In this document: piece after piece, positions 56,734 to 64,000 of the stretch | How positions within the stretch are numbered: position 1 is the first letter of the stretch | How the letters are laid out: the number at the start of each line of letters is the position of its first letter | Source of the DNA: Cupriavidus metallidurans CH34 | GTDB taxonomy: Bacteria > Pseudomonadota > Gammaproteobacteria > Burkholderiales > Burkholderiaceae | Length of the DNA: 64,000 nt | Direction of reading: 5' to 3' | Assembly: GCF_000196015.1 (NCBI RefSeq) | Contig: NC_007973.1 | Span: 434,001-498,000, forward strand | The notes under the pieces: generated by a model | Databases searched by the model: none | Seen by the model: only the letters and a program-made list of their open reading frames with translations | What the model was told of the DNA's origin: nothing | Position numbers and translations under genes: made by a program

Positions 56734-58431
56734 TCAGTCGTTCGCGTAGATATCCACGTCCTTGGTCTCGCGGACGAACAGCGCGCCCAGCACGAAGGTC
56801 ATGGCCGCGATGATGATCGGGTACCAGAGGCCGTAGTAGATGTTGCCGTTCTGCGCCACCAGGGCGAAGGAGATCGTTGGCAGCAGGCCACCGAACCAGC
56901 CGTTGCCGATGTGATACGGCAGCGACATCGACGAATACCGGATGCGGGTCGGGAACATTTCCACCAGCATCGCGGCGATCGGGCCGTAGACCATGGTCAC
57001 GTAGATCACCAGGATCACCAGGACCACCAGCACCATGATCGTGTTCATCTGCGCCGGGTCTGCCTTGGTCGGATAGCCGGCCGCGCTCATGGACTCGCTC
57101 ACTTCCTTCTTGAACGCCGCGATCTGCTTCTTGCTGGCGTCGTCAAAGCTGTGGCCGCCGGTCACCGTGGCGTCGAAGGCCTTGATTTCCTTGTCGCCGA
57201 TCTTCACCGAAGCCATCGTGCCGGCCGGGGCCTGCACCACTTCATAGCTGGCCGATGCCTGGGCCAACGTGCGCTTGACGATATCGCATGAGCTGCGGAA
57301 GTCGATTTCGCGAGCGATCGGGCTGCCCTGGAACGAGCAGGTCTTCGGATCGGCCGTGACCACGATCTGCGCGGTCTGCTGCGCACGTTCCAGCGCCGGG
57401 TTGGCGTAGTGGGTCATCGCCTTGAACAGCGGGAAGTAGGTCAGCACGGCCAGCGCGCAGCCCAGCATGATGATCCATTTGCGGCCGATCTTGTCCGACA
57501 GCGAGCCGAAGAAGATGAAGAACGGCGTACCAATCACCAGTGCGCCGGCGATCAGCAGGTTGGCCGTCTTGGCGTCCACCTTCAGCACTTGCGTCAGGAA
57601 GAACAGCGAGTAGAACTGGCCGGTGTACCAGACCACGGCCTGGCCGGCGGTCAGGCCTACCAGCGCCAGGATCACGATCTTCAGGTTGCGCCATTGACCG
57701 AATGCCTCGGTCAGCGGTGCCTTCGAGGTCTTGCCCTCGGCCTTCATCTTCTGGAAGGCCGGCGACTCGCTCATCGACAGGCGGATATACACGGACATGG
57801 CCAGCAGCAGGATCGAGACCAGGAACGGGATGCGCCAGCCCCACGTGTCGAACTGCGGGCCCGTGAGTTCACGGCACAGCAGAATGACGATCAGGGACAG
57901 GAACAGGCCCAGTGTGGCGGTGGTCTGGATCCAGGCGGTGTAGGCGCCGCGCTTGCCGTGCGGGGCGTGTTCAGCCACGTAGGTGGCCGCGCCGCCGTAC
58001 TCGCCGCCGAGCGCCAGGCCCTGCAACATACGCAGTGCAATCAGGATGATCGGTGCTGCCCAGCCGATCGTGGCGTAGCCGGGCAATAGGCCGACGATGA
58101 ATGTCGACAAGCCCATGATCAGGATTGTCACCAGGAAGGTGTACTTGCGGCCGATCATGTCGCCGAGACGGCCGAACACCAGTGCGCCGAACGGACGCAC
58201 GATGAAGCCTGCCGCGAACGCCAGCAGGGCGAAGATAAATGCGGAAGTGGGGTCGAGGCCCGCGAAGAACTGCTTGGCGATCACCGCCGCCAGCGAACCG
58301 TATAGATAAAAGTCGTACCACTCGAACACCGTGCCGAGCGACGAGGCCAGAATGACCTTCTTTTCCTCGCGCGTCATCGGCGCATTGTGGGCTTTGCCGC
58401 CAGGCATTGCCACGTTTTGCGCGTTTGCCAT
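56734..58431 (-). CDS. MFS transporter of the metabolite:H+ symporter (MHS) family
   Basis: A 565-residue protein with 12 predicted helices. MHS signatures: SLGTVFEWYDFYLYGSLAAV in helix 1, RPFGALVFGRLGDMIGRKY in loop 2-3 and ALGGEYGGAATYVAEHAPHGKRG in loop 4-5. Between helices 8 and 9 (about residues 345-465) lies an extra loop of roughly 120 residues, predicted periplasmic, with two cysteines (KTCSFQG and SSCDIVK). Ordinary MHS proteins (ProP, ShiA) lack it. Substrate unknown; organic acids are typical for this group. Confidence 0.9.
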   Translation of the reverse strand: MANAQNVAMPGGKAHNAPMTREEKKVILASSLGTVFEWYDFYLYGSLAAVIAKQFFAGLDPTSAFIFALLAFAAGFIVRPFGALVFGRLGDMIGRKYTFLVTILIMGLSTFIVGLLPGYATIGWAAPIILIALRMLQGLALGGEYGGAATYVAEHAPHGKRGAYTAWIQTTATLGLFLSLIVILLCRELTGPQFDTWGWRIPFLVSILLLAMSVYIRLSMSESPAFQKMKAEGKTSKAPLTEAFGQWRNLKIVILALVGLTAGQAVVWYTGQFYSLFFLTQVLKVDAKTANLLIAGALVIGTPFFIFFGSLSDKIGRKWIIMLGCALAVLTYFPLFKAMTHYANPALERAQQTAQIVVTADPKTCSFQGSPIAREIDFRSSCDIVKRTLAQASASYEVVQAPAGTMASVKIGDKEIKAFDATVTGGHSFDDASKKQIAAFKKEVSESMSAAGYPTKADPAQMNTIMVLVVLVILVIYVTMVYGPIAAMLVEMFPTRIRYSSMSLPYHIGNGWFGGLLPTISFALVAQNGNIYYGLWYPIIIAAMTFVLGALFVRETKDVDIYAND

Positions 58432-58789
58432 TGTTGTCTCCTCCGTCTGTCGAAAGGGTCCCCGGTCTGGCCGTGTCTTGCGCTTGAGGTATCCGCGCGT
58501 GCCGGCCTCTGCACCGAAGCTGCAAAGGATTGTGGGAGGCGAAACTTACTGAGTTCTGACAGAGTTCCCGTAAAACGTGCCGGATTCGTCGGGGTATACG
58601 CTAGACGTTTCGAGGCTGTTTTCAGCGCGGTATTTGCTGCATTGCGTCGATCGGAAACCCGCAAACCGCCTGGCTTATGGGGCGCACGGGATTCTTGCTT
58701 TGCAGCATTGGCGCACGTCGCGCGGCATAGTCGTCGAATTGCCCCTTACGAGGGGTGCCGCGTGTTTGCGTCAGGATCGACCGGCTGCG
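58432..58789. other. Spacer before the DUF4212 gene
   Basis: No gene or symporter remnant is seen in any frame. The MHS promoter probably lies here. The right end has a 19-bp tandem duplication. Confidence 0.5.
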
Positions 58790-58804
58790 TCAGGATCGAC
58801 CGGC
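58767..58804. repeat. 19-bp tandem duplication
   Basis: Two exact copies of TGCGTCAGGATCGACCGGC in tandem (58767-58785 and 58786-58804). The right-hand copy contains the stop codon of the DUF4212 gene. Confidence 0.97.
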
Positions 58805-59110
58805 GGGATTGGTGGGTGGTGCGGGATGGGTCTCGGCGTCTGGCGTCTCGCTGTCGAGTTCGCGATCCACCCGATTCATGTGCCAGGCGTAGAGCGCGGC
58901 CATCGCTACATATACGATCAGCGCGCCCTGCGCGGCGGCCCAGAACGAGAAGGGCCAGCCGAAGAAGTCGAAACGCAGTTCGCGTGCGAACCAGCTGATG
59001 ACGAACGTCACAACGAACCAGATCACCAGCAGCACGGCGATCCAGCGCAGATTGTGGCGCCAGGCAAGCCGCTCGCGCGGCGTCATGCGGTCGGGCGGGG
59101 CTTTCCTCAT
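58790..59110 (-). CDS. DUF4212 protein (small subunit of a sodium-solute symporter)
   Basis: A 106-residue protein with two helices (WIAVLLVIWFVVTFVISWFA and WPFSFWAAAQGALIVYVAMAALYAW). This is the DUF4212 pattern, whose genes usually precede the large sodium-solute symporter gene. Here no large subunit follows. It overlaps the histidine kinase stop by 4 bp, so it is coupled to the two-component genes. Confidence 0.85.
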   Translation of the reverse strand: MRKAPPDRMTPRERLAWRHNLRWIAVLLVIWFVVTFVISWFARELRFDFFGWPFSFWAAAQGALIVYVAMAALYAWHMNRVDRELDSETPDAETHPAPPTNPAGRS

Positions 59111-60681
59111 GTGTTGGTCTCTTCCGGCGGCGCGCGGCGCAGCGTCACGTGGAACCGGGCGCCGGCCAGGCGAGGCTCGGTCTGGTACACGTTGTCGTCG
59201 ATGGATATTTCGCCGCCGTGCTGCTGCACGATCTCGCGCACGATGGCCAGCCCCAGTCCGCTGCCTTCGGTGTTGGTGCCGAGCACACGATAGAAACGCT
59301 CCATCACGCGTCCGCGCTCGCTCGGGGGGATGCCCGGCCCCGTGTCTTCCACATCGAGATACGCGAACGGTTCGAATGCATCGGCGATGACGCGTACCGT
59401 GGCATGCCCGCCGGGCGGCGTGTAGCGAATGGCGTTGTCGACGAGGTTGTTGAGCATCTCCGTCAGCATCACGCGATTGCCCGTGACCATCACGGGATGC
59501 TCGTCGCCTTCCAGGCCAAGGTCGATCTGCCGCGCCCATGCCTGGGGCAGCAGATCCTTGACCACGTCGCGCGCCAGGGCGGTCAGGTTCACCGGCGTCA
59601 TGCCGCCTACCCCTGCCAGATTCTCCATGCGTGCCAGCGACAGCAACTGGGTGACCAGATGCGCGGTGCGCTTGGAGCTGCCGGCGATCTGCGCCAGCGA
59701 CCGATGCAGTTCCTCCGGTGATTGCTCTCGCTGGGCCAGTTCCGCCTGCATACGCAGACCCGCGAGCGGTGTCTTCATCTGGTGTGCGGCATCGGCAATG
59801 AAGCGTTTCTGTGTCTGCACCGACTGCTCGAGTTGCGACAGCAAGTCGTTGAACGATGCTACCAGCGGCGTGATTTCCTGCGGCGCCGCGCGCTCGTCGA
59901 TCGGGCTCGTGTCGCCGGGATTGCGCGCACGGATGCGCTGCTGGATCGCGGTCAGCGGTGCCAGCCCGCGCGTGAGGCCAAACCACACCAGCACCACCGC
60001 GAGCGGCAGGATCACGAACTGCGGCAGGATGACGCCCTTGATGATTTCATTGGCCAGCCGCGCGCGCTTGTCCAGCGTCTCGGCCACCTGCACCAGCACG
60101 GGCTGGGCGCCGCTGATGTTTTTCAGTTCAACGTAGGTATAGGCGACACGCACATCGTTGCCGGCCACGCGATCGTCGCGCAGCGATACCAGCCCGGCAT
60201 GTCCCTCTTCGTCCTCGGACGGAAGCGGCAGGTCGTGATCGCCGGCCACGTACTCGCCGTGCTTGCCTACCACCTGGTAGTAGATATTGTCGGTCTCGTC
60301 GGCGCGCAGGATTTCCCGCGCGGACAGTGGAAGCTGCAGCGTGACGCGGCCGTTGACCTCGCGCACCTGCTGCGACAGCACGATGGCGCTTGCTTCGAGC
60401 GCGCGGTCGAACGGCCCGTTTGCAATCGACTTGGCGACGAGGTATGTGACGGCGATGCTCATCGGCCAGAGCAGCAGAAGCGGTGCCAGCATCCAGTCGA
60501 GAATCTCGCCAAACAGCGAGCGGGGCGCAGGGTGCGCCGAGGTTTCCTCGAGGTGTGGCAGGGCGTCGGCCAGCGCCTGGTCTTCGGCCGCGGCATCGGC
60601 CAGCGTGGGCCGGGTGGGGTCCGTCGCGCGTGCGGGGCCCGCGGCGGAACGGCGTCGCCACGGCAGTCGCAGCAGGCTCAT
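59107..60681 (-). CDS. Sensor histidine kinase (TctE/QseC type)
   Basis: A 524-residue membrane kinase. Helices at about 62-84 and 218-240 flank a periplasmic sensor domain; a HAMP-like linker follows (about 240-290). His300 is the phospho-site (AHQMKTPLAGL), with N-box NLVDNAIRYTPPGG, G1 DTGPGIPPSERG and G2 GSGLGLAIVREI. The regulator gene lies 21 bp upstream. TctE-type kinases respond to tricarboxylates; the ligand here is unknown. Confidence 0.92.
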   Translation of the reverse strand: MSLLRLPWRRRSAAGPARATDPTRPTLADAAAEDQALADALPHLEETSAHPAPRSLFGEILDWMLAPLLLLWPMSIAVTYLVAKSIANGPFDRALEASAIVLSQQVREVNGRVTLQLPLSAREILRADETDNIYYQVVGKHGEYVAGDHDLPLPSEDEEGHAGLVSLRDDRVAGNDVRVAYTYVELKNISGAQPVLVQVAETLDKRARLANEIIKGVILPQFVILPLAVVLVWFGLTRGLAPLTAIQQRIRARNPGDTSPIDERAAPQEITPLVASFNDLLSQLEQSVQTQKRFIADAAHQMKTPLAGLRMQAELAQREQSPEELHRSLAQIAGSSKRTAHLVTQLLSLARMENLAGVGGMTPVNLTALARDVVKDLLPQAWARQIDLGLEGDEHPVMVTGNRVMLTEMLNNLVDNAIRYTPPGGHATVRVIADAFEPFAYLDVEDTGPGIPPSERGRVMERFYRVLGTNTEGSGLGLAIVREIVQQHGGEISIDDNVYQTEPRLAGARFHVTLRRAPPEETNT

Positions 60682-60702
60682 GCGCGATCAGCCCCCGTGG
60701 TG

Positions 60703-61392
60703 TCAGCCATGCGCGGCCACGGCCGGCTGGTATTTCTCGAGGCAGTAGCCCAGCCCGCGCACCGTGGCGATGCGGATGCCGCCAACCTCGATCTTTTTGC
60801 GCAGGCGGTGTACATACACCTCGATTGCGTTATTGCTGACTTCCTCGCCCCATTCGCACAGGTGATCGACGAGCTGCTCCTTCGATACGAGCCGCCCGCT
60901 GCGCGTGAGCAGGATTTCGAGCAGACCGACCTCTCGCGCGGAGAGATCCAGCATCTGTTCATTGAGATAGGCGATGCGGCCGACCTGATCGAACGCGAGC
61001 GGCCCGTGGCGCATCAGCGTGGCGCCACCGCCCGCGCCACGGCGCACCAGCGCGCGCACCCGGGCCTCGAGTTCGGACAGCGCGAACGGCTTGGCCATGT
61101 AGTCGTCGGCGCCGAGGTCCAGCCCCTTCACGCGTTCGTCGACGCTGTCGGCTGCAGTCAGAATCAGCACGGGCACCATGGCGCTGCGCGCGCGCAGCCG
61201 CTTGAGTACCTCGAGCCCCGACATGCGGGGCAGGCCGAGATCGAGGATCAGCAGGTCGAACGACTGTGTGGACAGGGCCGAATCGGCTTCCACGCCATTC
61301 GCAACGTGATCGACGGCATAGCCGGACTGGCGCAGCGAGCGCGTCAGCCCGTCTGCCAGCACATCGTCATCTTCGGCGATAAGAATCCGCAT
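60703..61392 (-). CDS. OmpR-type response regulator (TctD/QseB type)
   Basis: A 230-residue regulator: receiver domain with Asp51 (LLILDLGLPRMSG) and Lys in DDYMAKPFALSEL; the winged helix is at about 130-225 (LSAREVGLLEILLTRSGRLVS). Start 61392 is preferred over a longer frame reaching 61461, which would run into the recA LexA box. First gene of regulator-kinase-DUF4212. Confidence 0.93.
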   Translation of the reverse strand: MRILIAEDDDVLADGLTRSLRQSGYAVDHVANGVEADSALSTQSFDLLILDLGLPRMSGLEVLKRLRARSAMVPVLILTAADSVDERVKGLDLGADDYMAKPFALSELEARVRALVRRGAGGGATLMRHGPLAFDQVGRIAYLNEQMLDLSAREVGLLEILLTRSGRLVSKEQLVDHLCEWGEEVSNNAIEVYVHRLRKKIEVGGIRIATVRGLGYCLEKYQPAVAAHG

Positions 61393-61450
61393 GATTGTCT
61401 CCACCTCGTGGCCGGCCACAGCCGGCCGCCGGCCGCGGTGCCGGTGGGGC

Positions 61451-61480
61451 TTGCCAAGCATACTGTTTTTTTATACAGTA
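61451..61480 (+). promoter_or_regulatory. recA promoter and LexA box
   Basis: TTGCCA (61451-61456) and TATACA (61472-61477) form a promoter with a 15-bp spacer. A LexA box, TACTGTTTTTTTATACAGTA (61461-61480), covers spacer and -10 and keeps the CTGT-N8-ACAG core perfectly. So recA is under SOS control. Confidence 0.93.
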
Positions 61481-61631
61481 CCCGACATTCCGGGCGAGCT
61501 ACCATGAAAGGTGATCGCACCATGCCGGGTTGGGCGTCGTGGCCTGGAGAATCCATCCCGGAAAAGGGCTTTGGGTTCAGGGCGTCGCGCCGTATGCGGC
61601 CTATTTATACACCATTGACTGAAGGACGACC

Positions 61632-62693
61632 ATGGACGACAAGAAGGCCGGCGCCGGCGTGAGCGCTGAGAAGCAGAAGGCGCTTGCCGCCGCGCTCTCC
61701 CAGATTGAGAAGCAGTTTGGCAAGGGCTCGATCATGCGCCTGGGCGATGGCGAAATCGAACAGGACATCCAGGTAGTGTCCACCGGCTCGCTGGGGCTGG
61801 ACATCGCGCTGGGCGTGGGTGGCCTGCCGCGCGGCCGCGTGGTCGAGATCTACGGTCCGGAATCGTCCGGCAAGACCACGCTGACGCTGCAGGTGGTGGC
61901 CGAAATGCAGAAGCTGGGCGGCACCTGCGCGTTCATCGACGCCGAGCACGCCCTGGATGTCCAATATGCTGGCAAGCTCGGCGTGGACGTCGGCAATCTG
62001 CTGATCTCCCAGCCCGATACCGGCGAGCAGGCCCTGGAAATCACCGACGCGCTGGTGCGCTCGGGTTCGATCGACCTGATCGTGATCGACTCGGTGGCCG
62101 CTCTGGTGCCAAAGGCAGAAATCGAGGGCGAAATGGGCGATTCGCTGCCCGGCCTGCAGGCCCGCCTGATGAGCCAGGCGCTGCGCAAGCTGACCGGCAC
62201 GATCAAGCGCACGAACTGCCTGGTGATCTTCATCAACCAGATCCGTATGAAGATCGGTGTGATGTTTGGTTCTCCCGAAACCACCACCGGCGGTAACGCG
62301 CTGAAGTTCTACGCCTCGGTGCGCCTGGACATCCGCCGTATCGGCTCGATCAAGAAGGGCGACGAAGTCGTCGGCAACGAGACCAAGGTCAAGGTGGTCA
62401 AGAACAAGGTGTCACCTCCGTTCCGCGAGGCGTTCTTCGACATCCTCTATGGCCAGGGCATCTCGCGCCAGGGTGAAATCATCGACCTGGGCGTGGACGC
62501 CAAGATCGTTGAGAAGGCCGGCGCCTGGTACAGCTACAACGGCGAGAAGATCGGCCAGGGCAAGGACAACGCACGCGAGTATCTGCGCGAGAACCCGGAC
62601 ATCGCCGACGAGATCGAGAACAAGGTGCGTCTGGCGCTGGGCGTGGCGCCGCTGAACACCGTGGCGGGCGCGCCAGCAGAGGTCGAAGGCTGA
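61632..62693 (+). CDS. recA: Recombinase RecA
   Basis: A 353-residue recombinase and SOS co-protease. Walker A GPESSGKT is at residues 75-82, Walker [14 protein letters not shown] follows, and loop L2 includes [15 protein letters not shown]. The standard start MDDKKAG... is preceded by GAAGGACGA. A LexA-covered promoter lies 150 bp upstream and a strong terminator after it. recX follows at 62810. Confidence 0.98.
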
Positions 62694-62714
62694 GCCTGAC
62701 GTCGCTGCTTGACG

Positions 62715-62750
62715 AAAGCCGTCGCATACTTGTGCGGCGGCTTTTTTGTT
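62715..62750 (+). terminator. Terminator after recA
   Basis: AAAGCCGTCGCA pairs with TGCGGCGGCTTT (one G-T pair), followed by seven Ts. It lies between recA and recX, so recX is likely made from readthrough. Confidence 0.92.
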
Positions 62751-62809
62751 TTCACCCCGGTTTCCCGTATCGCGCAGCGCCGACTGCCGGCTTCCTCGTT
62801 ATCAGCCGA

Positions 62810-63280
62810 ATGCCCCGTCCCCCCCTCTCACTGAAAGCCCGTGCCGTCGGCTACCTTTCCCGTCGGGAGCACAGCCGGGCCGAACTCGCGCGCAAGCTGG
62901 CGCCTCATGCCGAGTCGGCCGAGGAGGTGGAGGCTCTGCTCGATGTGCTCGAACGCGACAACTGGCTGTCCAATGAGCGGTTCGTCGATAGCCTTGTTCA
63001 CCGCCGGGCCAGTCGTTACGGCGCGGCGCGTGTACTGCAGGAAGCCAAGACGCACCAACTCGGCAATGATCAGCTACGCGATCTGCAGGACCGCCTGCGC
63101 GATTCCGAGCTGGATCGCGCACGCGAAGTTTGGCGCAAGCGTTTCGGTGTTCCGCCGGACTCGCCGGAGGCCCGCGCCAAGCAAATCCGGTTCATGATGG
63201 CGCGCGGATTTTCCCGATCGGTGGTGGGCAAGATCATCCGCGGGGCCGAGGACGAAGGCATGGACGACTTGGGGGAATGA
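62810..63280 (+). CDS. recX: Regulatory protein RecX
   Basis: A 156-residue inhibitor of RecA filaments. Three tandem three-helix repeats: LKARAVGYLSRREHSRAEL, NWLSNERFVDSLVHRRASRYGA (partial) and FMMARGFSRSVVGKIIRG. Start 62810 is preferred; an in-frame ATG at 62732 overlaps the recA terminator. The gene is adjacent to recA as usual. Confidence 0.94.
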   Translation: MPRPPLSLKARAVGYLSRREHSRAELARKLAPHAESAEEVEALLDVLERDNWLSNERFVDSLVHRRASRYGAARVLQEAKTHQLGNDQLRDLQDRLRDSELDRAREVWRKRFGVPPDSPEARAKQIRFMMARGFSRSVVGKIIRGAEDEGMDDLGE

Positions 63281-63282
63281 CG

Positions 63283-63306
63283 AGGTATGCGGGCAGCCGC
63301 ATACCT
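63283..63306 (+). terminator. Hairpin after recX
   Basis: AGGTATGCGG pairs with CCGCATACCT around GCAG; there is no clear T-run, so terminator function is uncertain. Confidence 0.5.
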
Positions 63307-63619
63307 GTGTACGCATGAGGGGTATTCGTGAGAAGTCGGCGTAGTCGTCGTACCACTGATGCATCGCAGCGAGGGGTCACGCGGACACCGGCCAGGCGTT
63401 GCGCAGGTTGGGTTTGCCGGGATCGTCGCTGCAACAATTGCGTGCGGACAGTTCGTTGCGCAGGATGTATCCGGTCAAAGCAGCGCGGCATGTTAAACTC
63501 CACGAGTTCAGCGGCCCAAATGGCCGTCCATGGTGGTCTTACCCATGGACCAAGCCGTTTGCCGTGATGAATTGCCCCCGATCCGCCACTTTCAGTCTGC
63601 CGCGTCAGCCCCTGGTGTC
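63307..63619. other. Spacer before the DUF2889 gene
   Basis: No credible gene seen. The TTAAACT sequence near 63493 may be part of a promoter, without a clear -35. Confidence 0.35.
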
Positions 63620-64000
63620 ATGCCGCTTTCCCCGCCAGCCAACCGAGTCCTGCGTCACCGTCGTGCCATCACGGCCGAGGCCTATTTGCGGGACGATGGC
63701 CTATGGGACATCGAAGCGCGCCTGACCGACACCAAGCCCCGCGACATCGAACTGGCGGGCGGCCGGATTCGCCCTGAAGGCCAGCCGCTGCACGATCTGT
63801 GGCTGCGCGTCACGATTGATCTGCGCATGAACGTCGTCGATGCGGAGGCATGCTCTGACTGGGTGCCTTATCCGACGCATTGCGATCTCATCGGTCCCGC
63901 CTACCGCAAGCTGATCGGTCTGAACCTGTCAAAGGGGTTCCGCAAGGCAGTTCGTGAGCGTCTGGGCAGCGTTGCCGGTTGCACCCATCTGACCGAACTG
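63620..64000 (+). CDS. DUF2889 domain protein, 3' end cut by window edge
   Basis: The first 127 codons are visible: MPLSPPANRVLRHRRAITAEAYLRD..., then LWDIEARLTDTKPRD and LHDLWLRVTIDLRMNVVDAEA. This is the DUF2889 pattern; no function is known. The frame stays open to base 64000. Confidence 0.85.
   Translation, partial: MPLSPPANRVLRHRRAITAEAYLRDDGLWDIEARLTDTKPRDIELAGGRIRPEGQPLHDLWLRVTIDLRMNVVDAEACSDWVPYPTHCDLIGPAYRKLIGLNLSKGFRKAVRERLGSVAGCTHLTEL

Noticed and set aside
58432..58789. Remnant of a sodium-solute symporter large subunit.
   Set aside because: No symporter motif was seen in any frame of the spacer, so loss (if any) was complete.

Overview
The window is a 64 kb stretch of GC-rich (roughly 65%) bacterial core chromosome. 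Gene content and order (dusB-fis-purH-ruvC-ruvAB, lptD-surA-pdxA-rsmA, miaB-phoH-ybeY-corC-lnt-glyQ-glyS-gmhB-plsC, rplM-rpsI followed by a bactofilin and erpA) are those of the Burkholderiales. The protein sequences look most like Cupriavidus/Ralstonia; this is judged from memory of these families, not from a search. I saw no prophage, insertion sequence, integron or CRISPR array.

Layout: 1-2.1 kb holds the end of pyrC, a DUF3025 gene and the RNase P RNA. 2.1-4.2 kb holds an OsmC-family gene, an AT-rich island feeding a strong promoter for a candidate small RNA, and the rplM-rpsI operon behind a structured leader. 4.3-12.1 kb holds a coiled-coil membrane protein, a bactofilin, erpA, anmK, an M23 endopeptidase, tyrS, dtd, a YbhB-like gene and a histidine phosphatase. 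12.2-20.3 kb (minus strand) holds two envelope genes, ruvB, ruvA, a lipoprotein GlpQ-like phosphodiesterase, ruvC, purH, fis and dusB. 20.5-26.6 kb (minus) holds ubiH, an unknown gene, pepP, murU, azlD, azlC and amgK. 26.8-33.7 kb (plus) holds lptD, surA, pdxA, rsmA and trpS. 33.8-50.0 kb (minus) holds a DMT transporter, gloA, a YgjP-like peptidase, plsC, gmhB, glyS, a secreted unknown, glyQ, lnt, corC, ybeY, phoH, miaB, a secreted unknown and a ClC channel. 50.2-56.1 kb holds rhlE, a SrkA-like kinase, a universal stress protein, an orphan NarL-type regulator and a PanP-like decarboxylase. 56.1-64 kb holds a decayed metal-ATPase fragment, tRNA-Met, an MHS transporter, a DUF4212 gene with a two-component system, recA with a perfect LexA box, recX, and the start of a DUF2889 gene.

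Functional threads: envelope biogenesis (lptD, surA, lnt, plsC, gmhB, bactofilin, M23 peptidase); peptidoglycan recycling through MurNAc (anmK, amgK, murU); translation and RNA modification (tyrS, dtd, trpS, glyQS, rsmA, miaB, ybeY, dusB, rplM, rpsI, rnpB); and DNA repair (ruvABC, recA, recX).

The most unusual item is the candidate small RNA at about 2827-3000. It has a near-consensus promoter, an intrinsic terminator, and two pyrimidine-rich stretches copying the anti-Shine-Dalgarno end of 16S rRNA, one of them in a hairpin loop. Other notable items are a P1B-type ATPase relic at 56.3 kb, an orphan symporter small subunit, a 30-residue membrane peptide ORF behind a LexA-like site, a YbeY with an extra N-terminal domain, and several short tandem repeats and REP-like palindromes.
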